A program made the position numbers and the translations under genes. Source: Trichocoleus desertorum NBK24 (GTDB lineage: Bacteria; Cyanobacteriota; Cyanobacteriia; FACHB-46). From it: a stretch of 64,000 bases of DNA. Below the pieces are notes generated by a model. That model was given only the letters and a program-made list of their open reading frames with translations, made no database searches and was not told the origin of the DNA. The stretch spans positions 4,419,628 to 4,483,627 of the forward strand of contig NZ_CP116619.1 in NCBI RefSeq assembly GCF_030409055.1, in the 5' to 3' direction. Positions 44,582 to 52,203 of this stretch are shown one piece after another; positions within the stretch are counted from its first letter, which is position 1; every line of letters starts with the position of its first letter.

Positions 44582-45396
44582 TAGGGCTTGCCAGTTTATT
44601 ACGCTGGCTGCTGCGCTATCCCAACCAAGGTGCCGTTACATCCAGTGATCTTGACTTGTACGAAGTTGCGTTTTTAGCAGCAGGTCGAAAGCGAGCGGTG
44701 GAGGCAGCAATTGTCCACTTAGTGCAACAGCGATACTTGCAACCTAAGTCTAAAATTCAAGCACTATCCGTTACCAAACCTTTGCCTCAAGGGAGTCATC
44801 CCCTGGAAGAGGCAGTTGCGACAGCAGCTAGAGCCAAGGGGAGCGTACACCACGTTAGAGGAGCCGTCACTGATGTTGCTGAGGAAATTGGCGATCGCCT
44901 GCGAGAAAAAGGATTGTTATTACCTTATTGGCGAGCATTTTTAGGCCAATGGGTTCCAGCTTTGTTGGTTATTGCTTTGCTCCTATTAGGGATTAGCAAA
45001 ATTAGTGTTGGTCTTGAGCGTCACAAGCCAGTAGGATTTTTGATGATTCTTTGCCTATTCACAGGCTTTGCAGCAATTCGCTGCCTAATTCCGGTGAGGT
45101 TGAGTCGCTATGGTCAGAAGGTTTTGCAGAACTTATTGCAGGAGAAGGCCAGTTTGAAGCAAGTAGCTTTAAATGGTGGGGTGGAGCATAGCTCAGTCGG
45201 GTTAGCATTTGCTCTTTTTGGAACTGCATCTTTGTCAGGCAAATCTTTTGCGGATTTACGCTTTGCTCTGGGGCATTCAATCAGTTCTAGTAGCAGCGGT
45301 TTTGATGGTGGGGGTGGCTGCGGTAGTGGTTGTGGCGGTAGCAGTGGTTGCGGTAGTAGTGGTTGTGGCGGTGGTTGTGGCGGCTGTGGTGGTTAA
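44566..45396 (+). CDS. TIGR04222-type membrane protein, C-terminal part (frameshifted gene)
   Basis: 276 residues counted from a TTG. SLLRWLLRYPNQGAVTSSDLDLYEVAFLAAG is the usual follow-on of the upstream gene in intact relatives. Two membrane helices (about 125-145 and 155-175) precede a domain ending in a tail of Gly, Ser and Cys (GGGGCGSGCGGSSGCGSSGC and on), as in TIGR04222 proteins. It has no good ribosome-binding site, which supports its being the rest of a split gene. Function unknown. Confidence 0.7.
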   Translation: MSVPVVGLASLLRWLLRYPNQGAVTSSDLDLYEVAFLAAGRKRAVEAAIVHLVQQRYLQPKSKIQALSVTKPLPQGSHPLEEAVATAARAKGSVHHVRGAVTDVAEEIGDRLREKGLLLPYWRAFLGQWVPALLVIALLLLGISKISVGLERHKPVGFLMILCLFTGFAAIRCLIPVRLSRYGQKVLQNLLQEKASLKQVALNGGVEHSSVGLAFALFGTASLSGKSFADLRFALGHSISSSSSGFDGGGGCGSGCGGSSGCGSSGCGGGCGGCGG

Positions 45397-45431
45397 GGAG
45401 AATGGTGAGTGTCTATCTCTGGGAGAAACAG

Positions 45432-45494
45432 CCTTGGGGGAGAATCCCCCAAACCCCCGCTTGAGGGACGGCTGCGTCCCCCAAACCCCCTCCA
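45432..45494 (-). repeat. GC-rich double-hairpin intergenic repeat, copy B (inverted)
   Basis: Reverse complement of the units at 14957, 58407 and 62195, with stem GGGACG/CGTCCC and a poly-G/poly-C stem. It lies between the TIGR04222 gene and the ISAzo13 remnant. Confidence 0.8.
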
Positions 45495-45623
45495 GAGCGC
45501 ATTGTGGAGGTGTCTTCTCGGATTGTCGGGAGTTTTTGGTTGAATTGTTTAGGAGGTTTCTGGCAAAGAATTTACCCAAGTCTTAAGATCGATGTCATCC
45601 TCCTAAAAACAAGGAGCAAGCGT

Positions 45624-45971
45624 TTGGAAAGCCTCAATTGTTCTGAAACCTCACTCACTGCTTCTCAAATTGACGATCTATGTTTGGCAGCCTCCAAAAT
45701 GAGCGGGGCGGCTCGTCGGAGCTATCAAGCGCAGATGACGTTGAAGTATTGTGACGGGAATGCTCGCATGGCTGAGCGTGTGTTTGGGTGGGGCCGAAAC
45801 AATATCGAAGTGGGATTAGCAGAACAGCGCAGTGGCATCATTTGTGTCGGCGCTCAAGCGGGCTATAGCGGGAGCAAACGATGGGAGGAGAAGCACTCTG
45901 AAGTGGCAGCAGCGTTACGAGCACTGGCAGAAGCGCAGGCTCAACAAGACCCAACGTTTGAAAGCTCAGTC
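45624..45971 (+). pseudogene. ISAzo13-family transposase, N-terminal fragment
   Basis: TTG 45624 has AAGGAG seven bases upstream. The fragment runs through SKMSGAARRSYQAQMTLKYC, AERVFGWGRNNIEVGL and KRWEEKHSEVAAALRALAEA, which is the helix-turn-helix start of ISAzo13-type transposases, to QDPTFESSV. It is then cut by the IS4-family element, gaining Leu-Arg-Gly and a stop at 45983. Confidence 0.85.
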
Positions 45972-47239
45972 CTCAGGGGGTAACAGAAAGCTTGAAGCAG
46001 ATGTGTAGCAGGGGATAGAGCCGCTAAACACAAAAAAAGATAGGCTTGCTACTTGACCACAAGCCTACCCCTAAAAATGCTGCCTCTATTCTACCAAGCT
46101 CACCTCCAACAGGGCCTCAGTCCTCGCCATTACTTACTTGTGAATCTACTGGTGTTGCTATTGCAATGGCATAAACAAGTGCGCCTCGAAAGACTTGCGA
46201 CCACCTTGCCTCTACCGATTCAATTCGAGGGTCGTCGCCGCTGTTTGCCACGCTTGTTTTCGAGCCCTCAGTTGCACATTGATACCCTCTGGTTGCCCTT
46301 AGTCGGCTACTTGCTATCTTGCCAATTCCGAGTCGGACAAACTCTTTACTTGGTCCTCGACCGCACGCAGTGGCAAGGGGTGAATGTGCTGATGGCGAGT
46401 GTGATTTATCGAGGGCGGGCTCTGCCCTTGTACTGGCAGTTCTTGTCGCATTCTGGAAGTTCGGGCTTAGCGCAACAACAAGCGGTTTTGCGCCCACTTT
46501 TAGCGCTACTCAAGCCTTATCAAGTCGTGGTCTTAGGGGACCGGGAATTCTGCTCGGTGCATCTAGCGCAATGGTTGGGCCAAGAACAGCTCAGCTTCTG
46601 TTTACGCTTACGCTGTAACGAGTACGTTCAAGATGAAACGGGTTTGGTTGAGCAACTCCAACACCTGGGATTAAAACCCGGTCAATCGCGCTTTTTCGAG
46701 CAGGTGAGGGTGACGAAACAAGGGGGTCTGGGATTGTTTAATGTGGCTTGCTATTGGAAACGAGCATATCGAGGCCATTGCGAGAAAAGTGCTTGGTTTC
46801 TCTTAACCAATCTGCCCTCTTTAGGTGCTGCTGTGACGGCTTATCAACATCGCATGGGCATCGAAGCTTTCTTTCGTGACTACAAAAGTGGAGGGTATCA
46901 AGTCGAATCCACTCGTCTCAATCCTCAGCGCTTATCAGGTTTATTTGTTCTCTTAGCCCTTGCTTATACCAGTGCAGTCATTCAAGGCCATGAAGTTCGC
47001 ACTCAAGGCTTAGCTAGCTATATTTGTCGAGCCAAAGAAGGACGAAGAATGCGTCGCAGACATAGCGATTTTTGGATAGGTTTGTATGCTCAAGCTTGGT
47101 TGGAAGGGATGGACTTAGCCACCGATTGGGTAGAGTCTTGGATGCAGCTTAGTGGCAATAAGCAATCCTATCTTCAGCGAGGACTAGACGCTGCTTCCCG
47201 CCTCCAAGCATTGTTCTAGCCTTCTTGTTACCCCCTGAG
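45972..47239 (+). mobile_element. IS4-family insertion sequence, copy 2 (1268 bp)
   Basis: Identical ends and length to copy 1. The ten bases on the left (AAGCTCAGTC) and right (GGGAATCTCC) differ, so there is no target duplication. Together with the missing middle of the ISAzo13 transposase, this indicates an adjacent deletion or recombination between two insertions. Confidence 0.93.
46077..47219 (+). CDS. IS4-family DDE transposase
   Basis: 380 residues, intact, nearly identical to the gene at 940-2082; both have D95, D155 and E263 in the YREK block. Replacements against copy 1 include Gly for Cys near residue 13, Pro for Gln at about 58, Leu for Pro at about 71 and Leu for Ser at about 142. 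TTG at 46053 is the alternative start. Confidence 0.93.
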   Translation: MLPLFYQAHLQQGLSPRHYLLVNLLVLLLQWHKQVRLERLATTLPLPIQFEGRRRCLPRLFSSPQLHIDTLWLPLVGYLLSCQFRVGQTLYLVLDRTQWQGVNVLMASVIYRGRALPLYWQFLSHSGSSGLAQQQAVLRPLLALLKPYQVVVLGDREFCSVHLAQWLGQEQLSFCLRLRCNEYVQDETGLVEQLQHLGLKPGQSRFFEQVRVTKQGGLGLFNVACYWKRAYRGHCEKSAWFLLTNLPSLGAAVTAYQHRMGIEAFFRDYKSGGYQVESTRLNPQRLSGLFVLLALAYTSAVIQGHEVRTQGLASYICRAKEGRRMRRRHSDFWIGLYAQAWLEGMDLATDWVESWMQLSGNKQSYLQRGLDAASRLQALF

Positions 47240-47240
47240 G

Positions 47241-47345
47241 GGAATCTCCCTTAGCAAAATGGAGATGCAAAGAATCGAAAATAGACTGGAACGCAATCCT
47301 GATTTACCGAAATGGGATATCCTGATTCGACCCGCTAGTGGGTAA
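47241..47345 (+). pseudogene. ISAzo13-family transposase, C-terminal fragment
   Basis: 34 codons: GISLSKMEMQRIENRLERNP then DLPKWDILIRPASG and stop. This is the usual end of ISAzo13-type transposases. The piece joins the IS4 element's right end directly. About 270 or more codons between it and the N-terminal fragment are absent. Confidence 0.8.
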
Positions 47346-47378
47346 ACTCATTCTTGGAAATCTCCTTAGTTCTTAGGT

Positions 47379-48242
47379 TTAGTAGTCGGTGAGCTCGGAT
47401 TCTGGGTCTATATCTGGATCTGTATCAGGATCGGCTTGTTGTAGGGTTTCTTTCACCATTTGCTGAATTTCCGCCCGCACTTGTTCGTAGGCTTCGGCGG
47501 CGCACCAGGGTCGCAGGTACAGGACTGTGGTGGTAGGGGAGACGGAGTGGACGTGGCAGGTGGGTTTGGGATCGTTGAGGACTAGGGGATGGGGCAGGAC
47601 CAGGGACAGCAGCATGGTGATGGTGGAGTCGATGGGGCGATCGCCAATGTCTATTTCTAGATCGACGCGACGGGTGCCCAGGGTGGTCATGTTCTTGAGG
47701 GTGCCGCTGAATAGGTTGCTGTTGGGGACGGTGATTTTGACGTTATCGCGGGTGACCAGGGTGGTGTAGAACAGGCCAATGCTATCGACGACGCCGAATA
47801 CGCCAGCGCCTTCGACATAGTCGCCAACTTCAAAGGGTCGGAAGGTGATGAGCATGATGCCTGCTGCAAAGTGAGACAGGGTGTTTTGCAGCGCTAAGCC
47901 GATCGCGAGACCTGCGGCACCTACGACGGTGACTAAGGTGGCGGTAGGAATGGCTAGTGCGGTCAGGGCAGCGCTAATGCCGACGACTAGAGTGACGATT
48001 TCGGAGGCTTGTACCAGGAATTTGCGGATGGTGGGTTCGGTGCGATTGAGGGTTCGCCGCATCACGCGCCCTACAACCCCGATCGCTAAGCGAGTCAGGA
48101 CCAAGATACCAATAGCCCCAAAGACTCTCGGTACGATGTCAAAAGCCAAATCGATCAGGTTTTGGGCAACCTGCGGTGTGACGGCAGCAAGCAAAACGGT
48201 CATAGACAATGTCGAGGATGTAGCACTGATCCAACGCTCCAA
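47379..48242 (-). CDS. Small-conductance mechanosensitive channel (MscS family)
   Basis: 287 residues. Three membrane helices, the last forming the pore: TLVTVVGAAGLAIGLALQNTLSHFAAGIML matches MscS TM3 with its Ala/Gly pattern. The cytosolic beta domain starts FRPFEVGDYVEGAGVFGVVDSIG and includes VPNSNLFSGTLKNMT. It opens under membrane tension to release solutes after hypo-osmotic shock. The tail is rich in Asp-Pro (DPDTDPDIDPESE). Confidence 0.9.
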   Translation of the reverse strand: MERWISATSSTLSMTVLLAAVTPQVAQNLIDLAFDIVPRVFGAIGILVLTRLAIGVVGRVMRRTLNRTEPTIRKFLVQASEIVTLVVGISAALTALAIPTATLVTVVGAAGLAIGLALQNTLSHFAAGIMLITFRPFEVGDYVEGAGVFGVVDSIGLFYTTLVTRDNVKITVPNSNLFSGTLKNMTTLGTRRVDLEIDIGDRPIDSTITMLLSLVLPHPLVLNDPKPTCHVHSVSPTTTVLYLRPWCAAEAYEQVRAEIQQMVKETLQQADPDTDPDIDPESELTDY

Positions 48243-48423
48243 AGTTTAACGTCTTAGCGGGCTGACTTGATGCAATCAGTTTGAATTGGATGGCCTGTGC
48301 GATCGCTTTTCTGCCAACTCGGCTCAGTTCGTCACTCCTGACACTGCGGTTCATCAAGAATTTTGAATAATCTATTCCGCAAACAGGGATTTGACGATTC
48401 ACTAAACACAAAAATCAGTTTCT

Positions 48424-50361
48424 ATGCCAAGCAAGTCGCAGCCGAAGATGGTGTTGCCACGGGACGCTTACCAGGCGTTGCCTCCAGGGGAACGTTACGA
48501 ACCTGTGGTGCCCGATGAGTCTGAAATGCCTGAGTTAACGCCCAAATCTTTACTGGTTGGGGTGGCGGTGGGGATTCTATTTGGGGCGGCGAATGCTTAT
48601 CTGGGGTTAAAGGTGGGCCTAACCGTCTCGGCTTCAATTCCGGCGGCGGTGATTGGGGTGGCTGTGTTTCGGGCGTTGCGACAAGGCACTTTGCTAGAAA
48701 CCAATATTGTCCAAACCATTGGCTCGACGGGAGAATCTTTGGCGGCTGGGGTAATTTTTACTCTGCCAGTGCTGTACCTGTGGGGCGAAACACCAGGTTT
48801 TTGGCCGATTTTTCCGCTGTCGCTTCTCGGTGGGTTGCTGGGTGTGTTGTTTATGATTCCGCTGCGCCGATTTCTGATTGTGCAGGAGCACGGACGGCTA
48901 ACCTACCCGGAAGGGACTGCTTGCGCGGAAATTTTGGTGGCATCCCAGGCGGGAGGGCCACAAGCCAAGCTTCTGTTTAGCGGTCTGGGTGTCGGGGCCT
49001 TGTACTCTGCTTTGGAGCGCTTTGGTCGTCTTTGGCCTGCGGAACCCGATGTGGCGATCGCCCAAGCGGGATTTCGGACTTCGATTGGGGCGAGTGTGAC
49101 GCCAGAGCTACTGGGGGTGGGTTACATCATTGGCCCCGCGATCGCAGCGGTGATTCTGGCAGGAGGAGCGATCGGGTGGCTGGTGATCATGCCTTTGATC
49201 TATTTGTTTGGCAGTGGGGTACCCACGCCGATTCCACCAGAAACGGTAGCTCTGATTGCTGATATGGACAGCTTCAGCATTTGGAGTCGCTACATCCGCT
49301 ATATTGGCGCGGGGGCCGTGGCTTTCGGTGGCTTGTTTAGCTTGCTCAAGTCTGCTCCGACGCTATGGGAATCGGTGCGATTAACCGCGATCGCCCTGAA
49401 GCAACGCAGCAGCCAGCAGGCAGAACGGACGGATCGCGATTTGTCTCTGACATTGGTAGCCGTCAGCTTAATTGTGATTGGGTTACTCGTGGCGTTTTTG
49501 CCGCTACGAACCGGGGGAGCGGGGCCAGTCGGGTTGCTGGCAGGTTTAGCGGTGGTGGTGTTTTCCTTCTTTTTTGTCACCGTCTCCTCGCGGATTGTCG
49601 GCATTATCGGCAACTCTTCTAACCCGATTTCTGGGATGACAATTGTGACGGTGCTGATTTGTGCACTGTTGTTTGGCTCTGCCTATAGTCTTCAAGAAGC
49701 GAAAGTCGCGGTGCTGACCATCGGCGCTTTGGTTTGTATTGCCGCCGCCAACGCCGGGGATACGTCTCAAGATTTGAAAACTGGTTTTTTGATTGGAGCC
49801 ACTCCCCGCAATCAACAAATTGGTGAAATTGTCGGAGTTGTCACCACTGGGTTGGTGATGAGTGCTGTGCTAGAGCTGTTTCGGGCCGATATTGTCTCTG
49901 GAGCCTTTAAAGCGCCACAAGCCAACTTGATTCGACTGGTGATCGATGGTGTTTTAGGAGGCAACTTGCCTTGGGGCTTGGTGTTGGCCGGAGCCGCTTT
50001 AGCGGCTTGTGTGGAAATGATGGGCTTACCCACGCTGGCTTTTTCGGTGGGGCTGTATCTGCCGATTCATCTCTCGATCCCGATTATGGTAGGCGGTTTA
50101 ATTCGACTGGCCGTAGAAGCTTGGTCTCCGCCTCGCAGCCTAGAACGACGACGGGAAGCAGGGGTTTTGTACGCATCAGGACTGATTGCGGGAGCCGCTT
50201 TGCTGGGTGTCGTGGGAGCCGCGATCGCCTTCTTTAACTTGCCATTCGCTCAGGCAGAACCACCCAATCCTGCCCAGTGGCAAGGAGCCGCGATCGCCTT
50301 TACTCTCCTCAGTGCCAGTCTCCTTTGGGTGATCTCTCGCTCTCCGAGTCAGCGGAAGTAA
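48424..50361 (+). CDS. OPT family oligopeptide transporter
   Basis: 645 residues with ~14-16 membrane segments. LTPKSLLVGVAVGILFGAANAYLGLKVGLTVSAS then IPAAVIGVAVFRAL is the typical start, and NIVQTIGSTGESLAAGVIFTLP and YPEGTACAEIL are well-known blocks of the bacterial OPT group. Members carry oligopeptides or metal chelates with protons. Transported compound unknown. Starts at ATG 48424, divergent from MscS (~180 bp). Confidence 0.9.
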   Translation: MPSKSQPKMVLPRDAYQALPPGERYEPVVPDESEMPELTPKSLLVGVAVGILFGAANAYLGLKVGLTVSASIPAAVIGVAVFRALRQGTLLETNIVQTIGSTGESLAAGVIFTLPVLYLWGETPGFWPIFPLSLLGGLLGVLFMIPLRRFLIVQEHGRLTYPEGTACAEILVASQAGGPQAKLLFSGLGVGALYSALERFGRLWPAEPDVAIAQAGFRTSIGASVTPELLGVGYIIGPAIAAVILAGGAIGWLVIMPLIYLFGSGVPTPIPPETVALIADMDSFSIWSRYIRYIGAGAVAFGGLFSLLKSAPTLWESVRLTAIALKQRSSQQAERTDRDLSLTLVAVSLIVIGLLVAFLPLRTGGAGPVGLLAGLAVVVFSFFFVTVSSRIVGIIGNSSNPISGMTIVTVLICALLFGSAYSLQEAKVAVLTIGALVCIAAANAGDTSQDLKTGFLIGATPRNQQIGEIVGVVTTGLVMSAVLELFRADIVSGAFKAPQANLIRLVIDGVLGGNLPWGLVLAGAALAACVEMMGLPTLAFSVGLYLPIHLSIPIMVGGLIRLAVEAWSPPRSLERRREAGVLYASGLIAGAALLGVVGAAIAFFNLPFAQAEPPNPAQWQGAAIAFTLLSASLLWVISRSPSQRK

Positions 50362-50575
50362 CAACCTCTGCCATTGCGTTTCGGGGTACGCCGCTGGGAC
50401 GACAGGAATTCTCTCGCAAGGCTCAGGGGGGTTGCCTGTAATTTTGCTGCAATGGAGATAGGTGCAATTTTAATAAACCCTGACTTTACAGACTGCTAAT
50501 TTTACAGACCTAGCTACAGACCCAACCGTTTTTAACCTGTTTTAGGAGAACCACCCTGGTTTCAGGGAGGCACTT

Positions 50576-50866
50576 ATGGCACAAATTACAGAATGTCCCA
50601 ATTGCGGCAAGAAAGGACTCGTCCAACGCGGCAATGACCTGTTCCAATGCCTGTCTTGCAACTTTAGTCGCGACCTTTCTGAAGCAGAGCGTGGCAATGA
50701 TATTTCTTGGGTACTCATCGCTGGGCTTGGTGTTGCCCTGTTGTTGAAAGTCGTGCAAGTATTTGATTCGTCTCAGACCCCCAGCTACAACAGCCCTAAT
50801 AGAGCAGCGATCGCCCCTGAGGTCTTGGTGTCTAAGACCACAACTTTTTCTGACTTTACTCTCTAG
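50576..50866 (+). CDS. Zinc-ribbon membrane protein, small
   Basis: 96 residues. CPNCGKKG then CLSCNF forms a zinc ribbon (two CxxC pairs ~18 residues apart). A single membrane helix follows at ~44-62 (WVLIAGLGVALLLKVV). The rest is a short polar tail. Function unknown. ATG 50576 has AGGGAGG seven to nine bases upstream. Confidence 0.7.
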   Translation: MAQITECPNCGKKGLVQRGNDLFQCLSCNFSRDLSEAERGNDISWVLIAGLGVALLLKVVQVFDSSQTPSYNSPNRAAIAPEVLVSKTTTFSDFTL

Positions 50867-50986
50867 TTTGTTGCATTCGGTTCATGCGCCTGTTAGAGAC
50901 CGCCAGAGGGTCTTAAGATAAGAGGGGCAAATCGTGGCCTTTACGGAGGTCATTGTTTTCCGTATGAATTCCGCCGTAGATGAGTT

Positions 50987-51583
50987 ATGCAAGATCAACT
51001 CTGGTTTGAACCGCTAGTTTGGACAGATTACCGACTGGCCCTCCTATTTGCTGTCCTTTTTCCTTTAATTCTGCTGATTTGGGCTTTTGTGCAAAAAAAT
51101 GAAACCATTCAGCACCTGTTAGCTATTTATTGGCGGGTTTCGAGCTTGCTAGCCGTCACGGTCTACTTGATGATTGCAGCAGTGCCCCTCAGTTTTGTTT
51201 CAGGGCTGATGGCACGGGTTCTTATTCCCATTGCGCTGTGGTTTTGGGTTGACCTTAACGAAGAAATTGATGATCAATCCCGTAGTCCCTTGAAGCTAGC
51301 CTTTAATGCTTGGCGTTGGGCCATGACGGTCTACAGCGCTTTAGGAGCCTTGCTTAGCTTGCCTTTTCTACAATGCGCGATTTCTCAAGCATCTCTGAAT
51401 ACAAGATTTTGTCGGGTTTGGTTTGATCCACCCCTACTGTTCAAGCAGTACTTTCATGCCAACACCAGCGTCCGCTTTCTCGGCTTCCTCGGAGTGGTAG
51501 GTCTACTCGTTTATGTAGCTTGTCTGAGCTATTTCGTCTTGGTGAAGCTGTCCAAGCAAGGTCGCTCTGCCACCCAGCAGTAA
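50987..51583 (+). CDS. DUF3177 family membrane protein
   Basis: 198 residues with five membrane segments. The start WFEPLVWTDYRLALLFAVLFPLILLIWAF and the C-terminal ANTSVRFLGFLGVVGLLVY fit the DUF3177 family, found in cyanobacteria and of unknown function. Lies downstream of the zinc-ribbon gene with ~120 bp between; a separate promoter is possible. Confidence 0.8.
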   Translation: MQDQLWFEPLVWTDYRLALLFAVLFPLILLIWAFVQKNETIQHLLAIYWRVSSLLAVTVYLMIAAVPLSFVSGLMARVLIPIALWFWVDLNEEIDDQSRSPLKLAFNAWRWAMTVYSALGALLSLPFLQCAISQASLNTRFCRVWFDPPLLFKQYFHANTSVRFLGFLGVVGLLVYVACLSYFVLVKLSKQGRSATQQ

Positions 51584-51600
51584 AGCAAGGGGTCGCTTGA

Positions 51601-52116
51601 TTATTTTGAGGTTGGTTGTTGAGCAGACCGTAGCAATAGCCAACCCGCGATCGCTAAACCCGCACCCAGCGCTAAAAACCCCATATCCCAAGCGAATTCA
51701 TTGGGGCCTGACTTGACGTGATGAATGCCTAGAATTTGGTGATCGATGATGCCCTCTACCACATCAAAGATCCCTGCCCCCAGCAGCAAAGCTCCGCCAA
51801 ACCCTTTGGAAGACCAAGCTAAATTGCCCCGCTCCAAGGCCCGCCACAACACCACCAGCCCGCTAAAGGTAAAGGCATAGGCCACGACATGAAAGAGGCC
51901 ATCTGCTAGGGTATTGAGTTTTAATCCTGCCACGGTTGTATCTGCATAACCTGCACTGGTGAGCATGTGATGCCACTGCAAAATTTGGTGCAGAACCACG
52001 CCATCAAAAAATCCACTAAACCCCAAGCCAAACAAAATCCCAGCGGCAACAACAGATTTACGATCTTCACTCTGGTTTTGGTTAGCGAGGGGAGTTTGAG
52101 TCGGATTGGCTCTCAT
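51601..52116 (-). CDS. DUF2243 domain membrane protein
   Basis: 171 residues with four membrane segments. GILFGLGFSGFFDGVVLHQILQWHH has the Asp and His residues conserved in DUF2243, and DVVEGIIDHQILGIHHV repeats the pattern. The paired His/Asp sites suggest metal binding. Function unknown. Convergent with DUF3177. Confidence 0.82.
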   Translation of the reverse strand: MRANPTQTPLANQNQSEDRKSVVAAGILFGLGFSGFFDGVVLHQILQWHHMLTSAGYADTTVAGLKLNTLADGLFHVVAYAFTFSGLVVLWRALERGNLAWSSKGFGGALLLGAGIFDVVEGIIDHQILGIHHVKSGPNEFAWDMGFLALGAGLAIAGWLLLRSAQQPTSK

Positions 52117-52203
52117 GGGTAGATAGGAAGCGAAACGTCGTCACTTAGACTAGCCCCAGAAAATTTGTTGATTAATCAGCACCAGGAGAGATCATCCTCA
52201 AAC

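Larger units (their letters stand above)
45549..47368 (+). mobile_element. ISAzo13-family remnant, core replaced by IS4-family copy 2
   Basis: Outer ends are approximate. TTAGGAGGTTTC...TTTACCC on the left resembles TAAGGAGATTTC...TTTACCC read inward from the right, which I take as its terminal inverted repeats. Only the first ~116 and last ~34 codons of the transposase remain, on either side of the IS4 element. The missing middle includes the catalytic domain. Confidence 0.65.

Noticed and set aside
45297-45400. Tandem GGTGGTTGTGGC-like units as a CRISPR or minisatellite array
   Set aside because: The units are codons for the Gly/Ser/Cys tail, of uneven length and without spacers.
46117-46618. 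Antisense and +1 frames inside the IS4 transposase genes, present in both copies (also 980-1481)
   Set aside because: They repeat only because the two IS copies are nearly identical; the sense DDE gene explains the region.
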